DNA from: Uloborus plumipes
Lineage: Eukaryota; Arthropoda; Arachnida; Araneae; Uloboridae
Direction: 5' to 3'
DNA: 64,000 nucleotides
NCBI GenBank assembly: GCA_038373865.1
Contig: JAXGGA010002891.1
Location: forward strand, 48,673-112,672
The notes below the pieces were generated by a model. That model searched no databases and was not told the DNA's origin. It was given only the letters and a program-made list of their open reading frames with translations. Numbering within the stretch: the stretch's first letter is position 1; each line of letters starts with the position of its first letter. A program made the translations under genes and the position numbers. Shown one piece after another: positions 33,632 to 45,069 of the stretch.

Positions 33632-33903
33632 GAATCATTTGCAGATGACAGTAGACATGCAAAAATCTTTCTTTTTTTTAAAGTATTGTTTGGAACAACA
33701 GCAGCACAAAAGGAGTTTATTTACTTATCGTTGATAGCGAAAAGCTTTAAAATAATATCTTACTTTCGAAATTGTGATAAAGTATTTTTAAATTTTGACT
33801 TACCACCCCTCCCCCGAAAAAAACCATCTCATAAACAATATATACGATGATGGAAAGTTACAGTACTGCTAAAGAAAAAAACTCATTAATACGATACTTT
33901 TTA

Positions 33904-33984
33904 GCCCGGATTCAAACTCATGTCCATATCCACGTTCTCCTATGAAAAGCACGACACTCTAACCAACCGCACCAATGCGTCTTA
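33904..33984 (-). mobile_element. tRNA-like SINE head or tRNA pseudogene
   Basis: On the minus strand the order is GGTGCGGTTGGTTAGAGTG (A-box-like), about 35 bp, then GAGTTTGAATCCGGGC (B-box-like). The acceptor ends do not pair and no CCA-proximal stem is visible, so it is a tRNA-derived repeat and not a working tRNA gene. Confidence 0.5.
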
Positions 33985-35108
33985 ATTTTTGATCATAATC
34001 ATTGAAGTAATGTGTAATAGAAAGACAGAAATAAAAAACGATCCTTTGGAAAAGGAAAAAAAAAAAGGTTTTTACATTATAAGTCTTTTTTTTCGTCATT
34101 AGCCAGCACGATAAGTTTTAAAACGAGGGGTAAATCGTGGAATTTTATGACGCAATGAGGAAGATCTCACTTAGTGACAGGAACACAGGCTTAGAGAAAT
34201 TTTATGTCAGATTCCACTATGTTAGCTCCATTTTTTCCAAACTTACCTGCTTCACAAGTAACGGAGTCACGTGTTTTTTGACTTGATTAAAACGTACACA
34301 CGGACACTCACACATGCACACATATGTGTAATTAGACACAATAACAAAAACAATGCAATGTGAGTTATGATAAAAGCATAATCTTATCCAAGAGGAACGA
34401 TTAAAACTTCCTGTATATGATTTGTACATTTAGATTTCATTTTTTTAGAGAAACTAAACGATTATATGTGAGATATATATAAGTATAAACCTTATTTTTA
34501 TTCGAATAAACATTGGAAATTGTATATTTTAACGAAATGCTTCAGATCCTATGGCATATGTCATAAGATACCTCGTTTGTGTTTTACGACAAATAAATTC
34601 GCCAAACTTTGTTCCTATGTAAGAAAATACTTAGGTTCTGTTTTTCATCAAATAATTTGAATAGTATTCCATAAAATCGAATTATAGCTGAAATTCTAAA
34701 AAAAAAAATAAATAAAATAAAATAAAAGTCATGAAACCTAATATATTTTATTCCAATTGAAATGTTCTTGGAAGCGAATGGAAATCTAAAGACAATTCAG
34801 CTGATCAAAGTAATCTGAATAAAGTTGGATTCGTAGGTTTTAAATTGTTAAAAGATATAAATACAGCTTTACTATTGAGTGCTCCAACATGTAAGAGGCA
34901 CATTATCTTGTATAAATCAAGCAGTATACTATTTTCGCTACTCTTTAGTTTGTTACACAAGGTGTGACAATAAAATAACGGAACTGCGCATGTCCTAACC
35001 ATTATACTTGATGTAGAGGAGTGAATGTGGCATGTGGTTGGTCTTGATATTCCTGATGGTGCTGCTATATTACTACATGCTTCGATATAGATTAAGTTTT
35101 TTTTTATC
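33985..35108. other. A+T-rich DNA, nothing recognised
   Basis: No gene, repeat border or RNA is recognised; an AAAT-rich simple repeat lies near 34700-34730. Confidence 0.45.
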
Positions 35109-35291
35109 CAGGCCCATCATTTCCAGTTTTTCCAAGGGGGGGGGGGGGATCAAAGGGTGCCAACATAATGCAATTTCATCGGAAAACAACAAAATCCAAA
35201 ACCAATTATTTCTAAATTCATTGATTTTTCAAAGCCATGGAGAGGGGACGTCAATTACCCCCTGACCCCCCTCTCCTAAATGATGGGCCTG
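35109..35291. mobile_element. hAT-type MITE (CAGGCCCATCATTT family)
   Basis: This 183-bp element begins CAGGCCCATCATTT and ends with its exact inverse AAATGATGGGCCTG. The interior includes a poly-G run followed by ATCAAAGGGTGC, GCAATTTCATCGGAAAAC and a C-rich stretch before the right end. It matches the copy at 47060-47224, whose 8-bp target duplication points to hAT. No clear duplication is left around this copy. Confidence 0.8.
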
Positions 35292-35489
35292 GTTTCATAG
35301 TTGTTTGAGTAAGACGTTGTTGTGTTGACATGCCGCGATCAAGATAAGTTTAAACATCGAACATCGCAAAAATTAGGAATTTTTTGCAAACTTCATCTGA
35401 ATGCTTTGAATTGTTGAAAAATATGTATGGCATGCTACGTAGTCAAATTTTTGATATCCAAAAACGGTTTTTGCGGCTGAAAAAAATTA

Positions 35490-36110
35490 TTTATTTTTTT
35501 ATTTGGGTTCAATTTGGCGCTATTGGCGATATTTTGCGAAAAATCCACTGAATGATGTTAAAATCGGCAATAGAGAGATTAATCATTGTAAAACATTTTT
35601 TGCATTGTTTCGTGGCAAAGTAGGGATATAAATGTTTGAACTGTTATCTTGGTCACTCCAAGCACTATTTTAGCACTTAAGGCATCTTCTAAGAAATTTA
35701 CACGTAAAATTAAGTAGCGTGGTGTCCATACCAGATTTTTATATCATACTTTGAAGGAATTATAGTTGAATAACAACCAAAATAGAGCATTTTTTCTGCT
35801 ATATCAATTATTTTACAAATGAACTTTTAATTTTATACCACGGGCAAAGCCGTGCGGGTACCGCTAGTAGTAAATGTTTGAATTATTGCGTTGTTCACTC
35901 CAAGCACTATTTTAGCACTTAAGGCATCTACTAAGAAATTTACACGTAAAAGGAAGTAGTGTGGGTTCCATACCAAATTTTTATATCATTCTTTGAAAGA
36001 ATTATAGTTGAATAAAAACTAAAATAGAGTATTTTTTTTTTGCTATATCAATTTTTTACAAATAAATTTTTAAGTTTATACCACGGGCAAAACCGTGCGG
36101 GTACCGCTGG
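35490..36110 (+). mobile_element. 5'-truncated Helitron with tandemly duplicated 3' end
   Basis: Two head-to-tail copies of the last ~240 bp are present. The first ends with the terminal hairpin region CGGGCAAAGCCGTGCGGGTA and CTAG at 35864-35867. The second ends the same way with CTGG at 36107-36110, which still fits the Helitron CTRR rule. The family is that of the complete element at 43439-45069 (opposite strand); similarity begins near 35490, so the 5' part is missing. Confidence 0.75.
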
Positions 36111-36611
36111 TAGTCATATAAATGACGACTGAAAGAAGTTCGTTTTAATAAAATCTAGGTTGATTAGAATTCATTGTATCGTACGTAGCCATGTGCTCTG
36201 ACAATGTGCAGTTTTTAGAAAAAAAGTTTCTAAAAAAAATATTTTTAGTGCATCATGTTCACCATGCTGCGTCTAGTACTTGTTTGCCTTTTAGTTTACC
36301 ATCTCATGTAAATTTGTTTTTTACTGCATATTTTGGCTTCATCATTAAATTTTGTTCATCAGTGTATTAGTAGCTGAAAAAATATGAGCGTTACTGGAGG
36401 AAGGATTATTTTTTCGGAATCAGAGATCAAGAGACTTAATTCACTTAAAATATAAACGTACGAATCTAAATAGTAATAACTAAAGTATTTATTGTAAACA
36501 TATTTCTAGCTAGGCATTAAATGCTCAAAGTGTAATGCATATTTTATCAATGAGTGTAGAAAGAATATTTTCCTACACTGCTGAAACATTTCCTGACATT
36601 TTGCGGTAATT
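36111..36611. other. A+T-rich DNA, nothing recognised
   Basis: No gene or repeat border seen. Confidence 0.4.
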
Positions 36612-38128
36612 AGGGGAATGTGGGGAAAAGTGAAATAGCGGGGCAACGTGAAATGGTAAAATATATTTGCAACTTACTGCGTTACTTGTCCAGTAATATT
36701 TTAACTAAGTTCCTAGACAAAAAGTTGATTTCTGTCAAAAAATAAATAGTTCCAAATATCAGCGAAGAAATTTATACAAGTGACTTTCAAAATTTGATAC
36801 CTTTATTTTAATATTCGTGGTTTTTCAAAAAAAATTCTAGTTATTATTAAATAATGAAATTTTTGAAGTTATAATTTTAACTATTAATTGAGATATATTG
36901 ATATCCAGTGCAGTTCTTGTGGTATTGTTTTGTTTATATTAAGTGTGTTTTGATTTTGAATGCTCAGTGTAATTAGTCAAGTGCACGCGGGGCGAAATGG
37001 ATGGGGCAAAGTGAAATAGTTAATTTCGTTTGATTTTGCATTCATTTACTAAATCACGTACGTATTTCTTCATATATTGATTTATTCACATTCTTTTATA
37101 TATTATATCACCTATTTACTTATTTATTCTTTTATTTATTTTTTTCATTACTTATTCATTCATTTATTTATTTGCGTAATCATTTAATGAAAATTACTGC
37201 AACTCATTAAAAAAAAATGCGTCGTTACAAAAATTTTGTACCTTTCTCTTTGCCCCATGGTTTTTTGAGGTATAAAATTTGAACCTTTTTTTGAAAATGC
37301 AATATAAGTTCCAAAAATAAAAAAATACCATTTATCCGATAAATGTATTACAGAATTCATTATTCCTTCTTTATGTACGCTGATCTTCAGAACAAATTTC
37401 CGATTTGTTCATTTTGAAGCAGGTGTGTTAACTTAACCCATTAATGCCTAGCGTCCCTTTTTAGGGATGGACCAAAAAAGGGTCCGAATTTCCCCAAAAT
37501 GAACATTTCAACTAAATAATAGTGTTCAATTAGTACCTTGGTATTGTTTCAATTCGTTATTAACAGATTGCGGCACAGAACAATTGTAAAGTGTGTTCTG
37601 TAGCAGTTTTAATATGATCTTTATCAAAAATGACATCGTTCACAATTTCAAGAAAAAAAGCTAAATTTTCAAAGTTATTCCCTGCTTCCCAGTTTATGTT
37701 AGTTGCTGATTTTATTTCTTCTTATAAAATTTCTTTTTGAATATTATATCGTAGGAAGAAAAAAAAAATAGTAAAACAAGAAGTTCTGTCAAGAACTAAA
37801 CGAGCCTACTTTCCCGTACATCGACATCGACATTCTAGCATCTGATCAATATTCTCTTGAATATCTGAAACTGAAAATTATGTCAAACATACCTTTATAG
37901 CACTTAAAGCTGATTTCTAAAAGCAAAATATACCCCTCTCATCAGATGAAATGGACACGTAAAAAGTAAATAAACGAGTAAATAAAGTTTTGTCGCACTT
38001 TTTACTTTCTTTTATATCTAATATATAGAAGAAAGTATTGGTTTCGTGAAAATTTTCGAATGTCGAATTTTGACGGATTTGCACGTTTTGAGGTGCGCTG
38101 AGTCCATTTCGACCATTTTTGGAAAATG

Positions 38129-38130
38129 TC

Positions 38131-38166
<36 letters not shown>

Positions 38167-38179
38167 TGTCTGTGTGTGA
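38129..38179. repeat. GT/TGTC microsatellite
   Basis: About 50 bp of GT dinucleotides with TGTC variants, inside the nested Helentron-type element. Confidence 0.9.
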
Positions 38180-38307
38180 GTCTGTATGTGTGTGACCAGT
38201 TTTTGTGGCCGCGCTAGAGCAAAAACTACTGCATGAAATCGAACAAAAATTTTTGCACATATGTACCACCATGTGAACTGGTGCACCTGACTTTGTTTAG
38301 CGAATTC

Positions 38308-38740
38308 CTCCAAGGGGGGTGGAGCAATCGCACGTGTTCTGCGCGGGAGTGAGTGCTATATCTCAGGAAGTAACCGGCGGAATCAAACGAAAATTGGTCC
38401 ATAGGTAGACCCTACTGAGTACAGGTGCTGATTCAATTTGTTTGTCAATATCTCCAAGGGGGGTGGAGCAATCGCACGTGTTCTGCGCGGGGGTGATTGC
38501 TATATCTCAGGAAGTAACCGGCGGAATCAAACGAAAATTGGTCCATAGGTAGACCCTACTGAGTACAGGTGCTGATTCAATTTGTTTGTCAATATCTCCA
38601 AGGGGGGTGGAGCAATCGCACGTGTTCTGCGCGGGGGTGACTGCTATATCTCAGGAAGTAACCGGCGGAATCAAACGAAAATTGGTCCATAGGTAGACCC
38701 TATTGAGTACAGGTGCTGATTCAATTTGTGTGTCAATATC
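38308..38740 (+). repeat. Three near-identical 144-bp tandem units
   Basis: The phrase CCAAGGGGGGTGGAGCAATC recurs exactly 144 bp apart (near 38310, 38454 and 38598), and a fourth, diverged start occurs near 38742. Units also share GAAGTAACCGGCGGAATCAA and GGTCCATAGGTAGACCCTA. The units differ at only a few bases, so the array is younger than the six-unit array around it. Confidence 0.9.
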
Positions 38741-39790
38741 TCAAAGGGGGGTGGAGCAATCAAAAGTGCTTATTTTGTCATTGCACCTACTGTATCTCGG
38801 GAAATATTGCTGCGATTTGAATGAAATTTGGAATAACACTAACTCAATATGGAAGCAAGCATCGATTAAATTTTGTCGCCAATCTCCTCAGGGGGAGGAT
38901 GGGGTGATCTTTGCGCTTAGTCAACAATGCGAAAAATTAATTCATTAAAAAATCGCTTTCACGCTATTTAATTATCAAAACAGCTGAAAACTTTCAATGA
39001 TTTGAAATTTTTAACTGTTGCCAATTTCTTTTTACTAACAAATAAAATGTTTGCAATTTATCTAAACAAGGCTTTTGCAATGATTTCCAATTTCGCCTGT
39101 TGATTCTGAATTTGCAGGGTTATTACGATAATTGGGAAATTGTAGCTGTCTCCAATTACTCGGGCGAGTACGTATTTTATTTTGTAACCGGAATTCATAA
39201 GATAGATATAGAAGAAAGTTTCGTGACGGCCACTACAGCTAGTTAAAGAATGTAACTGTTATAGTTCTTCCGTAGAAAATTTCACAATCGTTTTCAGAAG
39301 AAAAATAATTAATAAATAAAATAAAAGTACATAGAACATCAAAACACATTTTATCAAAGAAAGAAAAAAAACCTCGTTCGTTAATAAAGTCCTCGAATTT
39401 TATTTTTAATCCGTTGCCAGTTGTTAAATATAAATAAAGAATAAAATGCTCTCGTGAATAAAAAAATTTTGTAAACAAAAAAAATCGTCTGCCAAAAAAA
39501 TAAATAAATAAATAAAAATAATAATAATAAATTAAACAAAAAAATGAATAAATAAACAAAAAATCGTCTGCCCAGTCAGTCATTTTTTTCTGAGCCTGCA
39601 TTTCCGCCATGTTTGCGGAGTCGGAGTCGGAATCAGAGTCCTCACAGAAGATTTTTCTGAAAAGTACTTTACATACATTTTTTATCAAAACGTTTTCTTA
39701 CAAAGTTAGTTTGAAGGAAATCCGCCTTTAAGTTCAGAATCAACATTCAATTTAAATTTCCCAGTAGGCGCTCATATTTAAATTTTTTTC

Positions 39791-40650
39791 TGAACGGTTC
39801 ATCATTGAACGAAAAATGGTTCAAATTGAAAAGTGAAATATGGGAATGAGTCTCTCCGAGATCTTTCGAACAAAAAAAGTTTATTCAATTCGGACGGTTC
39901 ACTTAAAAGTTATTAGGTGGAGAAAGGTTGCTTAAACGGTTGAATGTTGAACGAAAAAATGTTCAAATTGAAAATTTAAATACGGTAATGAAGTATCCTT
40001 GCCGAGATCTTTCGAAAAAAAAAAGTTTGTTTAAATCGGACTGTTCACTCAAAAGTTATTAGGGGTGAGAGCTTGTTTGAACGGTTCAATGTTGAACGAA
40101 AAATTGTTCAAATCGAAAATTTAAAAACGGGAATGAAGTATTCTTGATAAGATCTTTCGAACAAAAAAAAAAAAAAAAAATATTCAATTCGAACGGTTCA
40201 CTTAAAAGTTATTAGGTGGGGAAAGGTTGCTTGAACGGTTCAATGTTGAACCAAAAATGTTCAAATTTAAAATTTAAATACGGTAATAAAGTATCCTTGC
40301 CGAGATGCTTCGAACAAAAAAAAATGTTTAAATCGGACTGTTCACTCAAAAGTTATTAGGGGTGACAGCTTGTTTGAACGGTTCAATGTTGAACGAAAAA
40401 TTGTTCAAATCGAAATGTAGATACAGGAATGAAGTATCCTTGAAAAGATCTTTCGAACAAAAAAAAGTTTGTTCAAATCGGACTGTTAACTAAAAAGTTA
40501 ATATCGCAGGACAGGTTGTTTGAACGGCTCAAAGTTGAACCAAAAATTGTTCAAATCGAAAAATCAAATATGGGAATGAGCTGTACTCGCCGAGATCTTT
40601 CGAACAAAAAAAAATCGTTCAAATCGGAATATTCATTCAAAAGTTATTAG
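39791..40650 (-). repeat. Six-unit tandem array (copy B)
   Basis: This is the same array as in copy A, inverted. Unit-specific variants keep the same order: the unit reading GAGTCTCTCCGAG is at one end and the unit reading GAGCTGTACTCGCCGAG at the other. Confidence 0.85.
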
Positions 40651-41104
40651 GGGGGGGGGCAGACAGACAGACAGACCGACAGACTGACGCACAAATTCCC
40701 CATCTCAATACCCTACTTTCCAATTTTTAATTTTTCAATATTCATTTTTCTTTTTTTTTTTCTTTTTGACTTTTTTTTAAGACTTGGCGATATTTTTAAG
40801 ACTTGGCGATATTTTTTGGACTTGGCGATATTTTTTAGATGCATTAAGCCACTTTTTATACTTTTTTCGTCTTTCTTTTATTTTTAACGGGAAAGTAGGC
40901 TAAAAAGGATGTACCCTCTGGGGTCTATCGTAACTTTTAAAAGACAATTTTTCTTTCCCTGATAAAACGATTATTTTTTGCATATTTTTTAATTTTTTTT
41001 TCCGGCCCGTTAAACACTGTTTGTAACCACTATACAAAATATGTTTGAAAAAAAATGTCAGGCATTAATGGGTTAAGTATTTCACTTCGCCCCACATTTC
41101 CCTG

Positions 41105-43438
41105 CTCTTATCGTAAAATCCTACTTTTCTCTAAAATGTCACTGTAGAAAAACAAGAGTTAAAAAGCGCGAGATGGGAGTAGCTCTGGTCGAACCCAAGC
41201 TCATTTTATTAGCAGACCAAAGTGTTGTCCCACCTACCAAATGGGACACATTGGGTGAACGATGAAAGGGTTTTATTTGATTCGCACCGTAAGTCACGTG
41301 TGTAAATCAGTTGGCGATACAATTGCTTATTTTTCCTGCTGCAATTTGTTCTGTTCAAAGTTCCTGTATTGTGAACAATTTATTTTACAGTAATACTTAC
41401 CTTAAAGTTTTCTGTATTTTTAACAGTGTATGGCTGTCACAAATCTACTTTAGCATGAAGATATTTATCCTTTATCAAAGTGGTTACAATTTCCTTAGTT
41501 TCTTTTTATAGTATACATTGTTCTTAAATACAAATGCCTAGATTTTAGCGTGCATTATAAATAAATATAGAAAATAAACTAATGTTAAATTGCTTTAAAA
41601 GAATAAATATTTTGTGAAAATTATGGGAATATTTTTTGCCAATTTTGTGAAATATATTTTTTTATTAAATGTTCTTCTATATATTTTTAAAACAACAACC
41701 TTTTATTCAACAAGTAATCTTATCGATAATGTTTGTATACTTTGGTTATAAAGTATTTTTTTATTAAAAGCTTTTAAGAAATTCTGAAAACGTAAATCTT
41801 AAAGCGTTGAGGACAAATGGTTTTAATGTAATGTAGTTTTTTGTCTGCTGAAAAGGTTTATAAAATATTTCTCGGAAGATTTAATACTCAGTATTTTACT
41901 GAGCGAATTATTTCTAGACAAATGCCTATTTCTTTAAAATTGTGAAATAATAATTGCTAATGCACAACATAAATTGTCTCTGATAAAAAAAGGGATAAAT
42001 TACACCATTAGTTCTGAATTAGTTAAAAGAAATATTATATTAACGAGTAAGCCTTGATTTAAAATACATTTAAATTCAACTGAATATAAGTTGATATTAA
42101 ACCCTTTTCTTAAGACGTGAAATAGTTAATAGTAGTTAGTAGTTTTATTACTGTCGACTACGCATTTTATTCAACTGATGATTTTTACGATTGCAGTTTC
42201 AAATGAAAAGTGATTTTACTATTGAGGAAAAAGTTATACTTTTGTTTAAAAACAATGTCCGTAAAAAACACCTTACTGTTTGTGTTCAATACAATGTTAG
42301 CATTTTTTATTTGCTTATTTTTTGATTATATATAATGCAAGAAATTTCTTTCTGATGGTTGAACTACATAAAAATTCCAAGATTTATTAAGCGTGTAATG
42401 ATGATATTACACCATTAAATTGCCTTTAGAATCTCAAATTTCAAATTTAATTCTTTCCGAGAAAATTAGTTTAATGAAAGTTAAACACAATGGCAGCAGA
42501 TGGTTTTGTTTACAGAAAACTTTTTTGTACGACTGAATTTTTCGTACATGCGACGACAGAGAGATAATTCGCTATGCTACTAATTAAATTTCAAAAATGC
42601 TTTTCCAATTAACGAATAAAACTTTCCGAGATCCAAGACTTTGTTATAGTCTGTTGTCGAAAAATTTCTTTGAATTTCGCTATTGCCATGAGTTAAGAGG
42701 AAAAGAGAAAAAATGGACTCATTCTTTAATAGATAAGCTTGTAATTAGTCTGAAAAAGATAACAAGTTCATTTAATTATCTTGATAATGAAATCAGGTAA
42801 AATATTAATTAAACTATTCGATAAAAAAAGTGGTGTTTTTTGTTCAAAAAAGTATTTTTTATTATTTTTTAAAAATAAATTGGACATAAGATATTTCGCA
42901 TTAGCAAATACTACTCCGTACAGATTTGATTAACAAAAGGCATAAATTTGATTAAAACAGTCAGGGTGCATTGTGCATAGCTCTTGCTTTAGAGTTGAGG
43001 TGAATACTATTTAAATTTTCTCATTATCATTACAAACTTTTTATTTTAGTTGAGATCTAAACAGAACACAACTATTTTTTGAAAAGTATTACTTTCTTTA
43101 ACGTAAAAACTTTTAAGAAACACGAATTTATCAATATACGTGGTAAAGATTCTTGAAATTGTTATTTTAATAATTTGATTTTGGTATTATTTGAAGCCTT
43201 GATAACAAATTAAAGTATTTTTTCAGTAAGTATTAAACGAAAAAGAAAAAGAGTGCAATGCTTTTAAAACGGAAATTAAATACAAATCATAAAGTAAGTA
43301 CTGTGCTGTTATCATTTTGGGTTTATTTTTGTTTTTAGTTTTACTGAATTAAAATTGAAGTTATTTCATTTATCACATAACTCTTGTTATTTCCTGTAAT
43401 AAATAGCAAACATAACTTTTATGCTATTTTAGTTATGA
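41105..43438. other. A+T-rich DNA with one tRNA-like stretch
   Basis: No gene is recognised. On the minus strand, 41245-41165 reads TGGTAGGTGGGACAACACTT, then GCTTGGGTTCGACCAGAGC, resembling tRNA A and B boxes. The acceptor stem does not pair, so it is at best a SINE head or tRNA relic. The rest is very A+T-rich. Confidence 0.4.
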
Positions 43439-45069
43439 CTAGCGGTACCCGCACAGTTTTGCCCGTGGTATAAAATTAAAAATTCATTTGTAAAAAATTG
43501 ATATAGCAGAAAAAATACTCTATTTTAGTTATTCAACTATAATTCGTTTAAAGAATGATATAAAAATTTGGCATGGACCCCACACTACTTCCTTTTACGT
43601 GTAAATTTCTTAGTAGATGCCTTAAGTGCTAAAATAGTGCTTGGAGTGAGCAAGATAACAATTCAAACATTTACATTCCTAGTTTGCCGCAAAACAATGC
43701 AAAAAAATGTTTTTCAATGATTAATCTCCTAAATATCGCCGATTTTAACATCATTCAGTGGATTTTTTGCAAAATATCGCCAATAGCACCAAATTGAACC
43801 CAAATAAAAAAAATAAATTTTTCCGGCAAATTTGCCGCCAGCTTGGCGATATGTCGCCAAATTGGCGTCAAAGACTTGGCGACTAAAAGCTTGGCGATAT
43901 TTCGCCAAGTACTCGCGCCAATTCATATCACTTTTGTCTGCATTGAAATTAACACTAATTTACCCCATAAAAGGGGTAAAAACCCCCTTGCTGAAATTCG
44001 AATGCAACCCCAAGGGGAGGTGCACAAAAATAAGCCAAAAGAGAAAATAAGAACAATTTTGATGCTCACAGAAATCTAACCAAAGTTTAAAAGAAGAAGA
44101 AAGTTTTCTTTCCTAACTTCAAAAACAAAATAATAGAAATTTCGTGCATTATTCTTCACCACGATAATAAAAACAATAAACATCGACAAACATCAACCAG
44201 CAAATGATAAATTAAAAGCCAAACTCGTTCACTCAAGCCATTTACTGCAATTTATATTGAAATAAAAAAAAAAAGGAAATAAAATATGTTTTGCCAGACG
44301 ATAAGTTTAGAATGGTTTACTATCATGTTGTTTCTTTTTTGACCTCATTTAGTTAAACGATGTTTCAATCTTCTACACAACTCGCCAAAATATCTCTAAA
44401 CTCACAAAAATGGTACGCGTCAGTTTCTTCCTTCTCTACCTTTTTCAAAGAAAGGACTCGATTTCTCATTTGATTGACAGGTGCCATCTCATCACGATTT
44501 TATTGTATTTCATTTGACTAATTTTAATAAGGTTTGGAGTTTGGATTGCTACAAAAACAAATACATTTTTAAAATTATTAATGGAAAAAGAATGAAACAA
44601 ATAAACGAAATAAAAACGTAACCATGGTAACAACATTAAAAGTTGATTTCCGTTGATAAAATAATTCATTTCATTAACCATTTTAGAATCGTTTGGCTTG
44701 CTTTACTGAAGATAAGCCTTGAATTCCGGGATTCTAAAAACAATTGTTACAGCTCTCCTGATGATCGTAGAAACTTCGAAAAAACTTCATTTTGTGCAGA
44801 AAATTTTAAGCTTTCGAATGACATAAGACTTGAAAATGTGTATGAAATATTTCTTCCCTATTTTATCGAATTTCCGCTAAGAATTCGAATTGAAAAGGAA
44901 CGAAATGGAATTTTCGAAAAATCGCTTCGAGGTGCAAAACTACATGCTACAAACTAATTTTGTGCCAAGTGGCATGAAAATCGTCCGAACGGTTTTGGCG
45001 CTACGCGCGTGACAGACAGACAGAAAGAAGGACAGAAAGACCCACCTTCAGCTTTATTATTAGTAGAGA
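43439..45069 (-). mobile_element. Complete non-autonomous Helitron (minus)
   Basis: On the minus strand the element starts TCTCTACTAATAATAAAGCT (45069 leftwards) after a host A. It ends with a hairpin-forming CGGGCAAAACTGTGCGGGTA and CCG, then CTAG (43442-43439), before a host T. All canonical Helitron features are present: 5' TC, 3' CTRR, A|T site and no target duplication. Length is 1,631 bp with no Rep or helicase coding. A GACA/GAAA short repeat lies near the 5' end (45010-45050), and TTGGCGATAT-like motifs cluster at 43850-43910. The 3' end family also occurs at 35490-36110. Confidence 0.88.

Larger units (their letters stand above)
38004..39242 (+). mobile_element. Second Helentron-type family, with 144-bp units, inside copy B
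   Basis: Comparison with copies A and C of the host element gives the insertion exactly: they read straight through at this point. The insert begins ACTTTCTTTTATATCTA (38004-38020). The inverted partner TAGATATAGAAGAAAGT lies at 39203-39219, 23 bp short of the end, and the 3' tail ends in CTAG before a T. Asymmetric inverted repeats and a T|T site fit Helentron-type elements. The 3' hairpin (GTGACGGCCAC) is weak. The middle has a TGTC/GT repeat and three near-identical 144-bp units. No coding sequence. Confidence 0.62.
37776..40901 (-). mobile_element. Helentron-type element, copy B, inside the piggyBac MITE
   Basis: Read on the minus strand, it starts AGCCTACTTTCCCGT at 40901 and has the inverted partner at 37817-37803, then the 3' hairpin AGTTCT/AGAACT (37797-37782) and ends near 37776. 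It matches copy A (13237-15119) along its length, including the six ~147-bp units and the GACA/GACC short repeat. It is interrupted at 38004-39242 by another element; without it the length is about 1.89 kb, the same as copy A. Confidence 0.68.
37437..41072. mobile_element. piggyBac-type MITE inserted in the outer MITE
   Basis: TTAA lies at both borders (37433-37436 and 41073-41076). The ends are a perfect 13-bp inverted repeat, CCCATTAATGCCT. TTAA duplications with CCC-starting ends are the signature of piggyBac elements. Removing the nested Helentron-type insert leaves about 510 bp of non-coding sequence. Confidence 0.8.
36612..41104. mobile_element. Outer MITE of a four-level nest
   Basis: The left end AGGGGAATGTGGGGAAAAGT and the right end (reverse complement CAGGGAAATGTGGGGCGAAG) form an inverted repeat of about 27 bp with three mismatches. 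Related internal motifs (GGGGCAACGTGAAAT at about 36640, GGGGCAAAGTGAAATAG at about 37004) are subterminal repeats. Without the nested insert, which starts at the TTAA of 37433, the element is only about 850 bp. No transposase is present, and the target duplication is unclear. Confidence 0.65.

Noticed and set aside
33904..33984. Functional tRNA gene
   Set aside because: A and B boxes are recognisable but acceptor and T stems do not pair properly, so it is a tRNA-derived repeat.
38308..38740. Possible CRISPR-like or phage-derived repeat array
   Set aside because: Repeats are contiguous 144-bp units without spacers, in eukaryotic transposon DNA.
39239..39688. 149-codon minus-strand frame rich in Phe and Tyr
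   Set aside because: It covers the poly-A/T part of the Helentron-type element; the same region in copies A and C has a different, interrupted frame.
41165..41245. Functional tRNA gene on the minus strand
   Set aside because: There is a B-box-like GGGTTCGACC but no consistent cloverleaf; at best a relic.
44643..44957. 104-codon frame inside the Helitron as a Helitron protein
   Set aside because: No Rep or helicase motif; it lies antisense in the non-coding 5' part of a non-autonomous element.
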